In this document: one piece after another, positions 13,801 through 25,800 of the stretch
Layout: each line of letters opens with the position of its first letter
How positions within the stretch are numbered: the first letter of the stretch is position 1
NCBI RefSeq assembly: GCF_039555335.1
Contig: NC_092642.1
Coordinates: 16,459,208-16,523,207 of the forward strand
From: Amphiura filiformis
Taxonomy: Eukaryota > Echinodermata > Ophiuroidea > Amphilepidida > Amphiuridae
DNA: 64,000 bases
Direction: 5' to 3'
Made by a program: the position numbers and the translations under genes
The notes under the pieces: generated by a model
The model's input: only the letters and a program-made list of their open reading frames with translations
The model's database searches: none
Told to the model about the DNA's origin: nothing

Positions 13801-16800
13801 AGTGAAAGGGTAGTAGAAATCCACACACAGATTTGTCACACAGGATTATGTTACAGGAAGAATTTCATTTCACTGTCAATCTTGGAATGTCAATCACATA
13901 CAAATAAAGCATTGGAAAATACAAATAGATTCATGAAGTTCACAACAAAAATTACCACAGTTTTATATGTTAAGTTCTTTCACCAAATATACTTTGTTCA
14001 ATTTGCAATAAGCAAGACTCATAACATCTTGGATTGATATAGAATGGCGTACACACAGTTGTGTGTAGCACGTACGCAAAGTACACTTTGCATATTGCGT
14101 GTCTTACTTGTGCTTTTAGGAGTGTATGCAAGTATAAGTTGGGACTTCACTGACGCGAACAGACACAGTAACAAACACCAAATAGTTTTTGCCTACTACA
14201 AGTTGAACAAATATAATACAAATACTACATGGTTTATATCGGGGGAAATAGGGCAAACCATGTTTTTCCCATACAAGGTACTGGCTATAGAGCAAGTAAC
14301 CTTCGTTTTAGAGGAAAAATAGTTGCCCTATTTTCCCGATATAAACCATGTACTATTTGTTTCATTACATAACACATACTTTAATTACTTATAGGGATAG
14401 TGTTGTTGAAATAGATGTTTGTGATTGACCAATGAATTGGCATGATTAGCTCATAAATATTTATAAATTGCAATAAAGTAATCTGTCAAATGAAGCATGT
14501 TTTTTCAAAAGTTGCTCAATAACTTATTACTTTCATACAAATCGATATTTTAACAAAAGTGAATATTTTTTCATCAAATTGTGGAACGTACCACTTAAAA
14601 AAATCACACACATCTCTTCTTGATTGTTTAAGAACGCATGCAGGATTGCATTTGGTAGGGATTTTAAAATTTATAATGAGAGAGTAGTAATTAGAATTTG
14701 TCTCTAGATTAACAAGGTAGGTTTATTATAAATTTGAGGTGGACAGAAAACTTGTTATGGTTAACTTAAAACAAATTTGGGGAGAAAACTCAATTTTGTA
14801 CGGTTTTCTAAAAAAAATTCCGAAGTTAGAGCTACATCCTGTATTTCCTTCCAAAAATATGCAATATCACTTTGTAAGATGCATTTTTAAAATGTAGTTG
14901 ACACATTTTCTGCCAAGCACAATCCTGCTTGCATCCTTAAGCAAGAGTAAATGAAGGACATGTCTGCCACCAACATGTAGTATGCTGCTGGTAGATGGAC
15001 TGAGCAAGCTTTGGAAAAACTGTCTGAAAATCTAAACCTGCAACTGTCACATTAAATTTACTGATCTGATGCTCTGCTGACTACAAAATGCTTTGTTGTT
15101 ATTATATAGACTGAGTCTTACAATAATTGAGCATTTCAATTTTGAAACTTTGCCTTTGATAAAGATCCTGCTTGGATCGAAAGCTCAGGCCATTAACCAA
15201 ATATGATTTCAATTTTACTTTGTAACTTACAGAGTTAGTAGCAATTAGTGCAAAGCATTATTAATATGCACACAAAATTTATAAAAAATTAAAGCAAGCC
15301 ATGCTAGCAACATACCCTGAGTAATCAGATGATCTATATGAATGCATGAATGAAAGCAAAATATTGAGAGAAAAAAACAAAACAATATGAAATTTATGAA
15401 CGATATAAAATAGAACGATTCAACAATGGTTTTCAATGATTTTTATGATGATGGTAACTTACATTGTACAGTTGGTTGCTACGGCTTTAGATGCCCTATG
15501 GTGATGTGAACAATATGAATATATACATAATGATAACATAATGATGAACAGAGATGCAAATAATGTGGACTGTACAATGCGGACCTAATATCTGAAACTT
15601 GCTAACTTTCATAGAGCATCATTATGAATATAATGAGAACATAATGATGAACAAATAATTATGTAAATGTGAGACAAGGACCAAAAAACATACAAGATTC
15701 AAAATTTTGTACAGGCGATCCACATATTCATTAATTGCTTTGAAACACATCCCCTGTATCACATAAATCTCTGTTCAATATGGGGGTGGGGGTATGTGTG
15801 TTGCACAATCTAATCACATTGTATTGAAGATGCTTTCTAGGTGTTAAGGCTACTTTGCGATCAAAATACAAACCTAAAACAATTTGCCTTGAAAATAATG
15901 GCTGATCAAGAACATGGATACCTTCTTGTGCAACCAAATTTTTTTGCATAACTTTTGCACTAAAACAAAGCATCAGTATGCCAAAATGATGCCAAACTGT
16001 AATAAGCACCATCAGTTGAGCACAGGCCTACAGACGTACAACACAGCTCATTTTACCCTTAGATATTTAGCTTTATTTGCATCTCTGACAGTACTCATGC
16101 ATAATAAAATGGTTGGAATGATACATACAGTGGTTGCAATTTCATGTTTAATATACATGCATTGGGCTATTCCAATTGAAATCCATACACACCCTTTATG
16201 AAAGACATAGCCTTAATCTCCCACATACGGGGTGTATATCTCAAATGGAGCCGCCCATTCAGGTAATGCCATTTGAAATTCACACTTCCTGTGTGGCGTT
16301 AATTCCATAGGGGTTGTTATGGATTTCAACTAGAATACCTCATTATGAGCATGATTCATGCAAGCTTGCTTTCCATGCAAGAAAACTGGTTTACAACATT
16401 AATTTGCATTTAACATGCTTTAGCAAATGACATGCACAGAGAAAATCCCCCTCTCCATATTGCTTGGTAATTGGACAGTTTTCTTACACCTTGGGTAAAC
16501 TGATGAACAGTCTGATATTGCTCCTATGGCAGATGTAATATATATGTATAGCGTTTGCTAAAGAATCCTTTCACATGTTATGTTATGTGTCTTTTTGATG
16601 CTAGTTCATGCATTGTTGAATAAACCTCTATATTGATGACATACACGACACAACTCTTAAATATATAATTCATTACATTAAATTCTTGCAGATATGAAGC
16701 ACCATGTATATGGTCTGACAGATATCTACTAACAAAATGTTACCTCCCACAAAGTTCCAAATACTGAAACCAAGAATTTTAAAAAAGTTTGGTTGACTGT

Positions 16801-19800
16801 AATTTTCCAGACCATGGATTACCTCACGTACACTCAAAGACCATAAATCTAGTGTCTTTTACCAAAGAATGACATTTACAATGAAATTAAAATTTAGTCA
16901 TAAATCTTCTTCTCACAATAATTGTTTTTCTCTTGTCATAATGAGCTCATATATTTTGTTGTAGCTAGTGAAAAAACTCAATCCAACAACAAATTTTAGA
17001 ATCCGTTGTGATGCTATGTTAAAATACACTTATAAATTGAGCTCTAACTCAGTTCAGTGTTACGCTATTCGAAACTTTGTGGGAATTAAAAGTTTTAGTC
17101 GATTTACATAATTGTGTACTTACATAAGAATATTTGCACATAGAATGAAAGAAAACAGCAGCTTATCCTTCTCAAATAGAGACCTACACACATTGCAGTA
17201 TAGATTGTATGTGAAATGATCAGACAGGTAGCGAAGCCTCTTCTCTAGGATCTTGGACTTGTTGCTATGGAAACAGATAGAAATGTATTGAATTATAACT
17301 GAGATAAACAAGTATTAAGCTTTCAATGTGGTTATGGTGCCAACATTTGCGATGCAACCCAATTCACTCTTTACTTGGGGGCACTGAAAAATCATAATAT
17401 TATTTCCCATAAAGTAATCTTTGCAAATACTAAAATCACATCTAGTACGCTTAGTTGCGTTGCGAATAATTATGATATTTCAAAATGCTGTTTCTTATAA
17501 TTATATTGCCTGTCTTCTCCTTATTTGTCCATTACTTTGAAATATTTTTGATTTTTGCCTGAATGGATCAGATCATGTCACATTTTGAAGTTAAACATTT
17601 TTGTATGTATGCACAAAACAAGTTACACCAGGTCTCTTAGACCTGGTCTAAAAATGGAGGTTGAACTTAGGGAGGAATCCTTTTATAATACTTTCTTTTC
17701 CTCCTTTACTTCTAGCATAGTCTAAAAATTAAACAGCAGCCATCTAATATTTAGTGTGTTTGTGAGCGTCCGTGAACCATGTGTGTGCTTACACTGCTGC
17801 CCTCATTCAGCAACCTTCTGGATTGATGACTGACAAAACTATGTGGAAAAAAGTGATGAATTTTGCAACATAATTTCTGTGGCATAAAGCATGTGCAGTT
17901 GTGTCCAAATTGACCTTTTGACCGAGATTGTTGTTTTTAGAACTTCCGAGCGCGATACACGGGCACTGTTAGTCAGTCGCGCTATAGAGCACAACCAAAG
18001 TCACATTGAATATTTTCAGAAGTCTGACACAATATGTACTGTAAGTTAATCAGTCGTCACTACGAAGCATAACACAGTACATGCGCAGTGTAGACGGCTG
18101 GTGGAATAAGTCTAGTGTGTGCTTACCTGTCATGAATGGAGTTGATATACAGATTGACAAACCATGTCAGAGAATACTGATACATAGGATCTATATTAGG
18201 TAAATCAGTGATGGAGAAAAACAGCACACTAGAATGCTTTGCAATAGGTCTGTACCCAGCCCTCGATTCGTTCAACTTCTTCTCAGTCTCTTCTGCAACC
18301 TTCTGCTTCTTGGAGATCTCATCTGACAGGACTTTGGAGGAGTCTAGGACCTGGATGGCTGTTTCATCCTCTAAGATGTTGCCCTCTGATGATGATAGTG
18401 TTTCTAGAATTTTGTCTTCAATTTCTTTCAGTTGTTTCTTATTAGCGGCACTTTGCAGAATCAACGCTTGTCTTTCTTCCTCCAACTCTGGCCTGTTGAT
18501 GCAAGAAATCAAAAGGTTATTCAATAATAAGTGCAAGTAATTTAATTAAAAAATTTTTTGAAGTTGTGAATGGCAGCAACCAAAACCAGAACAACCATAG
18601 CTTAAAACATTCCAGCTGCATGTAAGACAGCATAATAAGCGAGTGCTGTTGCATTTTTGGTCTCAATGATTTGTTTAGTATCTCTTATTGGCAAATGACT
18701 ATGGCAAAGGCCTCCAGTTAGGTAGCAAGGAACTGCCATGGCTGCCAAAGGGGCTATTCCAGTTGAAATCAATACACCCCCTATGGAAGACAGGAACTTA
18801 ATCTTCTACATAGGGGGTGTAGATTTCAAATGGAGCCATCCACAGATAACCCTATTTTAAATTCACACTCCCTGTGTGCAAGATTAAAGTCATGTATTCC
18901 TTAGGGTGTATGGATTTCAACTGGAATAGCCCAGTAGCTCTCAGCCCATCTGGCAGCCTAGGACAAACATTATTGGATGTCGGGCAACCAAAATAATTGA
19001 CATGTCCGTCCAGTGGTTACAATTGTATCATTACATCATAAGGTTTACGGTGAATAAATAGATGCAAAGTGCAGGGCAAGTAAAATATCAAGGAGGGCAA
19101 ATGAAGTTTTTTTTTCTATGAGGTATGTCTCTACACATTTGAAAAACAAAACTTACCTCTCTTTTCTACCACGATTCCTAGCAACTGATCTTCCAACCCA
19201 TCGATTGTGATCATAAAGTTAAGCAGTGACACTTTGGTGGCAATCTCTGGCAGATAGTGAGGGTTACGCAGTTTGGTGGTGATGTAGAAACGGAAGTCCT
19301 GAGAGTACTCTATTACATTCTCACCAAGGCGGATACATTCTACACCAGCTGTGTATACAAGAAGAAATTGTGTAAATATTATAATGTATAGAAATGAAAT
19401 GTTTTGGAACTGGTTTACATGTCCATACGGCAGAAATAATTATGAAGCAAACCACCTTGTTGTTTCCACAGTCAACAGCATTAAGATAAGGCCTAAAAAT
19501 TTGTTTGATTGGCATAACATAAAAAAGAATTTTTTGTAGGTAGGTAGGTATGGATTTTTTTTCTAACTTTTAAAGCGGTAAATTGCATTTGATACAGGCC
19601 TTGGAACTTCTTTTCTTTTCTTAAATTATTATTTTTTTTTTAAATTCAGGGTCGGACCTATTTTTTTGGATTGATCGGGTTGACCCAATCAAACAATTTT
19701 TTAGGCCTAATTAACCACAATCCAAAAATTAGTCCCTTGAGCACCTATAGCCACGGGAAAAAATGGAATGTTGACGGTGCATTCTGTAGCGAATATTCTA

Positions 19801-22800
19801 AAACTAATGAATAACAAAAAAAGGCCTATGAAGTAGGCTGGTATTTTAATCACAGTTTGATGTGTGGATCTTGAGATTTGGATTCAAAGTTGCCAGGTTG
19901 CAAATTTCAACAGTAGTAAAGAATCAAAATATATCCAGAAATTTTATAATTTTCAGTTTTTCATATACATTGCCCAGAAGACAAAAAAAAAGTGATCACT
20001 TATTGTTGTAACAGAAATTGGCTTATGTACATACCTTGTTTAAATGTCTGTTTTAACAAAAGAGGCTCCAACGATGGGTCTAACTCTTCTGCTACATTCT
20101 CCAACAGCAGTGGCGTGCCAAAATTGATACAGTTCTCCAGCGTTCTCATATAGTCGTTATCAGTAAGCTTAATCACTGATAGCTTGTGGTCCTTCCAGGA
20201 ATTCTTCACCCACTTGTTGGCTTGACCTTGTGGGTCAATCATTAAAGGCCTTGTATGGGAAAGAAAACATGTATAAAATATGGTACTATGAATAAAGTGT
20301 TTTGATATTTGTAGAATTTAAGTTTCACAAGAAAATGGGATTTAAAAAAATCTGTGATTAGTTGTTTGTCTATCAAAAACTTCCTTCACCCATTGGAATT
20401 TGGGGAGCTGCATAGATAATTGGTGGATGTTACAATCTAAGTGCGGATAGGTTTGCGCCAAGTTCGGCTGCAACCAGCCTAGTTGATGTGATCTGATTGT
20501 GATGATCCACCATAGCAGCGAAATTACAGCGCTTTGATCCCTCTTAGATCCGGAAAAGGCGCTGTATAAAACACCGAAATTTATTTATTTATTTAAATGT
20601 TAGTAAATTTGTTTGTGCGTACACGGAAATATCTTTTCAAAGAGACCTGTGTCTAAGAGTCTTTTCTTTCAAAACATAGACACACGTCTAAGGGTTTTTC
20701 GCAAAAAAAACCCTACACATTTCAGCGGCAAATACCTCTAATTTGAGGGTTTTGATGCAAGATGTAACAGTGCCAACCCCAGGAGACAGAAATTAATTTA
20801 AAACAAATATACAAAAGCTATTTCCTAGTAGCTCACCATCTTCTTGAGTTGTCCACAATGACTCCATTATCAACTGAGAAGTTATCAGTAGGCAGCCCGG
20901 CAATATTCCATGCTCTGATCTTGATTGGTTCTCCTAGCGTTTCACTCAGAGAAAAGCTCTGGGAACATGGGATGTTCTTAGCCTGGAAATGCAAAAATAT
21001 AAACATTGAATAGAATGAATTTTCTCAGGCTATTTTGGAAGAAACAAATGTTTGCAGTAAAGTGTGTGATGATTTCAGAGACAAACGTTTTTGTGGGCCT
21101 TTTAAAAAGCATCTTGGTCATTGTTTTCCACATAATATTATGGTTCATCAAAGTACATTACAATAATCTTCAGTCGCAACATAGTGGTGTACGTGAAGGA
21201 CAAAATATGTTTAGGAGAAAAACGTGTTTGAAGGATATGTTACTAATAATAGAGTAGATACTCCTCCACTATAATCTCTCAGTGGCCCGATTCCATTTGA
21301 AATTGGAAGTTTATGGTTCAAGCTATCTTTTATAGTAAAAAAGGAATAACTATTATAGGATATACATGTAACTAACTCTAAACTTATACTTCACTATGTG
21401 AAACGGAAAATTCAGAAAAATTACTCTATGCCACTATGTGTTGCAACCCGACGAATTGTGTGAAGATCAGAATTTTTAGAATTAGGGCCTTCTATTGATC
21501 AAATGTTACAAAATGGCTTTATTAAAACTTATAATACTAGAGTGGGATAATCAAAAGATTATAAACTAGCAACAACACCTACCGCACAACTTTTGCTCCA
21601 GTCTGTGGTACAGATATTCCTGTAGAGTGAAGTGAAGGCTCCTAGGTATGCAATCACACCAGATGATATCAATACATCACCTATCAAATTATCATATGTG
21701 TCTTGCAACATGGCTGCTGCTTGCGTCCATCTGAAAAATAATAGAGCGTGACCAGTTATAGAAGTGTTGACAAAACATGGGCTATTCCATTTGAAATTTG
21801 ACATTATCCTGTGGAAGAATAAAGGTATATTTTACACAGATGGAGTATGTATTTAAATGGAAATGGCTATTTTGAAACCCATACAGTGCAATTTCATGCT
21901 CTTGTCTTTTGTTGCACCTCCTCCATCATGAATATTTAAAATTTAACGGGGGAAAGTCATTTATTGTTTCCCTTCCAATTGTTAACTTATTTTGAGCCTA
22001 TGTCTTTGCCTGCTGTTATGACATGATTGCACAGTGAATTTTTCAATGTGTTTCAATTTTCAGATGCAGCTCAAAATGTTAACATGAACACAATTGCTCA
22101 GAATCAGTTCTCAAGATTTTTTTTTTTTTTTGGGGGGGGAGGTAAAATTCAACACAAAATTTACACATAATTTCCTCAGTCCTCAACCAAGAATGTTGAC
22201 CCACTGAGTGCATGAGTAAACTACATAGGTGTTATATCTCAATTACAATTCCTCACCTGTCTTTCTCACCACCCAGACCTCCAATAAGTTTCTCTGCTCT
22301 CTCCAATTTCTTGGCACACAGATTCACCTGCTTCTCCAGCTGGTCTTTCTTATCTGTCATGTCCTTGAACTGCTGCTTGAGAGCTGCTAGTCGCTCCTCT
22401 ACAGCTCGCAACTCAGCTCGTTTGGCTGAAATTAGGAAGATGTTTGATCATCAAAAGATATGTCTATGCCAATGATTGAAGTTTACATACAAATTACAAT
22501 GATGGGCTATCCCAGTTGAAATCCATTCCCCGGAAGACATGACCTAAATTTATACCCCCTGTGTGGGAGATTAAAGTCATGTCTTCCATAGAGGGTGTAT
22601 AGATTTCAACTGGAATAGCTCATTGATTCCATACTACGGAATAGTTTTATTGAACAGTTAGGAAGAGATAAATAATACTTGTGTTATTATTAGAAATACC
22701 ACTGGTGAAAACCAGAACTTTATTAATATTATGACAAAACATCATTTTTGTGTGGTTTCATACAAGTCCTGTTTGGTCAGTGACGCTTCGTCACATACTC

Positions 22801-25800
22801 GGAAAACAAAATCTGTTCCTCCAATTACACCAGTTCCGTTTATTTTTACGTTCTTTAAAACCATTTTTCAGCCAGATTTGTTCAATTTCACCCCCTCAAA
22901 TATGAAATTTGGTGACACACGATGGTCATGACAGCCCATCGTGATCTGGTTCCTTGCACTTGGATGTGCCTATATTCAATATATGTGACACGATCAAGGG
23001 AAATGAGTCGGATGTCGCTAATATTGATTTTGAGATATTGGCAAAGAAAGTGTTCTTTTGTTTTATATTGTTTTCAGCGATTGATAAATTGATGTAACTT
23101 TGCAAAGAAAAGTCGTATCAACATGGGGTTTTCAGTTTCAGAAAGCTCTAAACGTCCTCTTTAGAAACCTATGTAAAACTCATTTTCGACCAGGATCGAC
23201 ATGTGACTCATTCCCCTTGATCATGTCACATATGTAATACGGTAAGTATCGGAAGCCGGCAAAACTCGCTTTAGAAATGAAGCAGTGTTGTCAGTGCAAA
23301 TATTCATTGCACTAGTGACGTGTGATAAAAATATCAAGGGCTTTTGTCCGATATTTTTGTCAGCTTTACCCGAAATCTTCCATTTTCCACATAGGGAGGG
23401 TGAGTTTGAAAGTAGGTTAAAAAGGTTAAAAGATATTACCAAAATGGTAACTTCAATTGGATTAACCCAATCAATCATTTGTCTACCACTCACCATTTAG
23501 AATGCCCATTGTCTGTGCCAGCTGTTCCTCAGCTTCTTTCAATTTTTCCTTCTTAGGAGCCACAACTTTAGCCACCCTGTCATACACCTCCATAGCCATG
23601 ACCCATTTACACAGACCCTCTGCAGCGGACGAGGCCTTGGCAACTTTGGGCGGGTCAAACTCTGGATTACTGATGTATTCACCTCGGATCTTCTTCATGG
23701 AGGCAACCTGGTGAATAAAGGAAAAAAATGACTTTTAGACTTTACTAATATAATTGCATGTTCTGTATAATAATTAATATATTGTATAGTTTGCATAAAA
23801 TTTGAAATAAATCTCTTTACTTTGTATTGTGCCCAACAGTGAGGGTAATGTTATAGACCATTTCAAATCAAGATCCGAAAAGTTTGGAAAACCACATGTA
23901 ATAAGCGGTATTTATTCAATAAGCTAAGGGATCAAAATGGTGGACATGAAATGCTACATGAATCATGGTAGCCAATGTCAACAAGGGATCATGAGGTAAA
24001 ATATTTTCCTAACATATTGAACTAACACCTCCACTATTTGGTATTCTTTTTAACAGAAAAACTTTTGTCCCGATTTTCATGCTCAGGGCTAGTCAGCTGT
24101 GGACAAACACACAAACAATTCAATAAAAAATGACAACTTTGACCTACCGGAATATTATCCTTATCATACGTCCTCAGACTCTGCAAGAAGCTCATGTCAC
24201 CCAGTAGTTTTTTTGAAGGTCCCCAGTAATCCAAGACCTTTCCTCCTGTTCCTGCTGGATCGGCTATTTTCTCTGGTTTGATGTCTTTCATGATGCAGAT
24301 GGCTGCCATCACTATCTTCACACCACCTGGTGGATTCTTCATGGTCTTCACTACAGCAATGTCAGCAGGCTGGGAAAATAAAATAAATAAACGTTGACAT
24401 TAATACAGTGCCTTTCACAGGTAACGAAGTGTTTTACATTTATTCCACTATCATTAGAATGTATCATCTACCATACAATACTCAAGCATGCTTGTACCTT
24501 TGGGCAGTGGGCAATGGACACTATTCATAACAGCTCCCCATTTCACCACCGGGTAGAGAGAGGTAAATGAGATTAAGCACCTTACCCAAGTGCACAACAT
24601 GATGACACCGCCGGGCTCGAACTGCGAGGTAGAGCCCGTACTGCTGGGCCAACGAGCCCTCACCACTGTATCCTCGGAATGGAATATTTAAGTTAACATA
24701 TTGATGAAAACATTGAGGGCTTAGGCTAAAAGTAAAGTTTTTGTTTCCCGTAGGTAGACTAAAAAACTAAAAAAAAAGTGTGAAATGCATTTTTTTTCAT
24801 TCAAATTTCAGAGTCAAAACGTATGGTAACATGTGCATCAAATCACAAATATATATTGTCAAATCAGAGAAGAGCATGTTAGAATTTAAGATTTGTGCTA
24901 TTTTTATGATAAAATTGTAAATGTTTGAAATACGAGTAAACATAAATGCATTGACACACAAGAAAAATGAATGTGTCCCAAAATACTGCCCTCTGATTGG
25001 TTCTTGCAATCTTAGAGTGTATGAAATAGAATTTACACTCTGCCTCTGTGATGAGTGCTGGATTTTGGATGCGGTATTGCATCATCCCTATCTGCAGATT
25101 TAAAAATTGATTGGTCAAAATCATGAGTAGCTGAACAACCAAGTGTCTACATTCTAGATTCATATGAACTTTGACAAAATCCAAACTTGTTTGTCAAATT
25201 TCTTGTTATAAGTGGTGTGATCTAGCAAAATCAGTCTGGAGTTGGTCATATTCAATTTTCAGTTTCTAATAAGATAGTAAAAAGCTGCATTTTGCAGAAA
25301 ACCCCATTGAAATTGAACAACCAGTTCAAAAAGAGTTTCCAAATCAATAGGAAACAAAAGGAAATATTTCTTTTGTTTGCCTTTGTTTGGCTATATCTTA
25401 AAATCAAAATTTCCGATTTCCGACTGATTTTGCTTGATCACATCACATATTTGATGACGTGCATAGAATTCTGCACCCTTGCATACCTTGAGGGTGTTAA
25501 GAGCAGCTAAAGCAGCTTCTAAAGCTGGGATGGCCTCTGCTAAGTCACTCTCACACTCATCCTTCAAAGCCTGTGCCTCTGCTGCCTGCTCATTGGCTGC
25601 TGCCTCGTCTTTACGCACCGTCTCGCTTGTTGCAGCTACCTCTTTAGATTCTTTCTCAATCACCTGTGAAAAATGACATCAAGTAAAGTGTTTCAATAAG
25701 ATCAAGAAAAAAAATTGCTTGCTTGCTCTCCAGTGGGATTTTTGGGGTGGGCCGGAAAAATATATATATTTCTTTTCAATGACTCACTAGATAGGCCTGT

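Noticed and set aside
18208..18540. 110-codon open frame on the plus strand
   Set aside because: It is the antisense of the conserved AAA6 exon at 18127-18492, whose minus-strand peptide clearly matches dynein.
22212..22475. 87-codon open frame on the plus strand
   Set aside because: Antisense of the stalk coiled-coil exon at 22257-22425.
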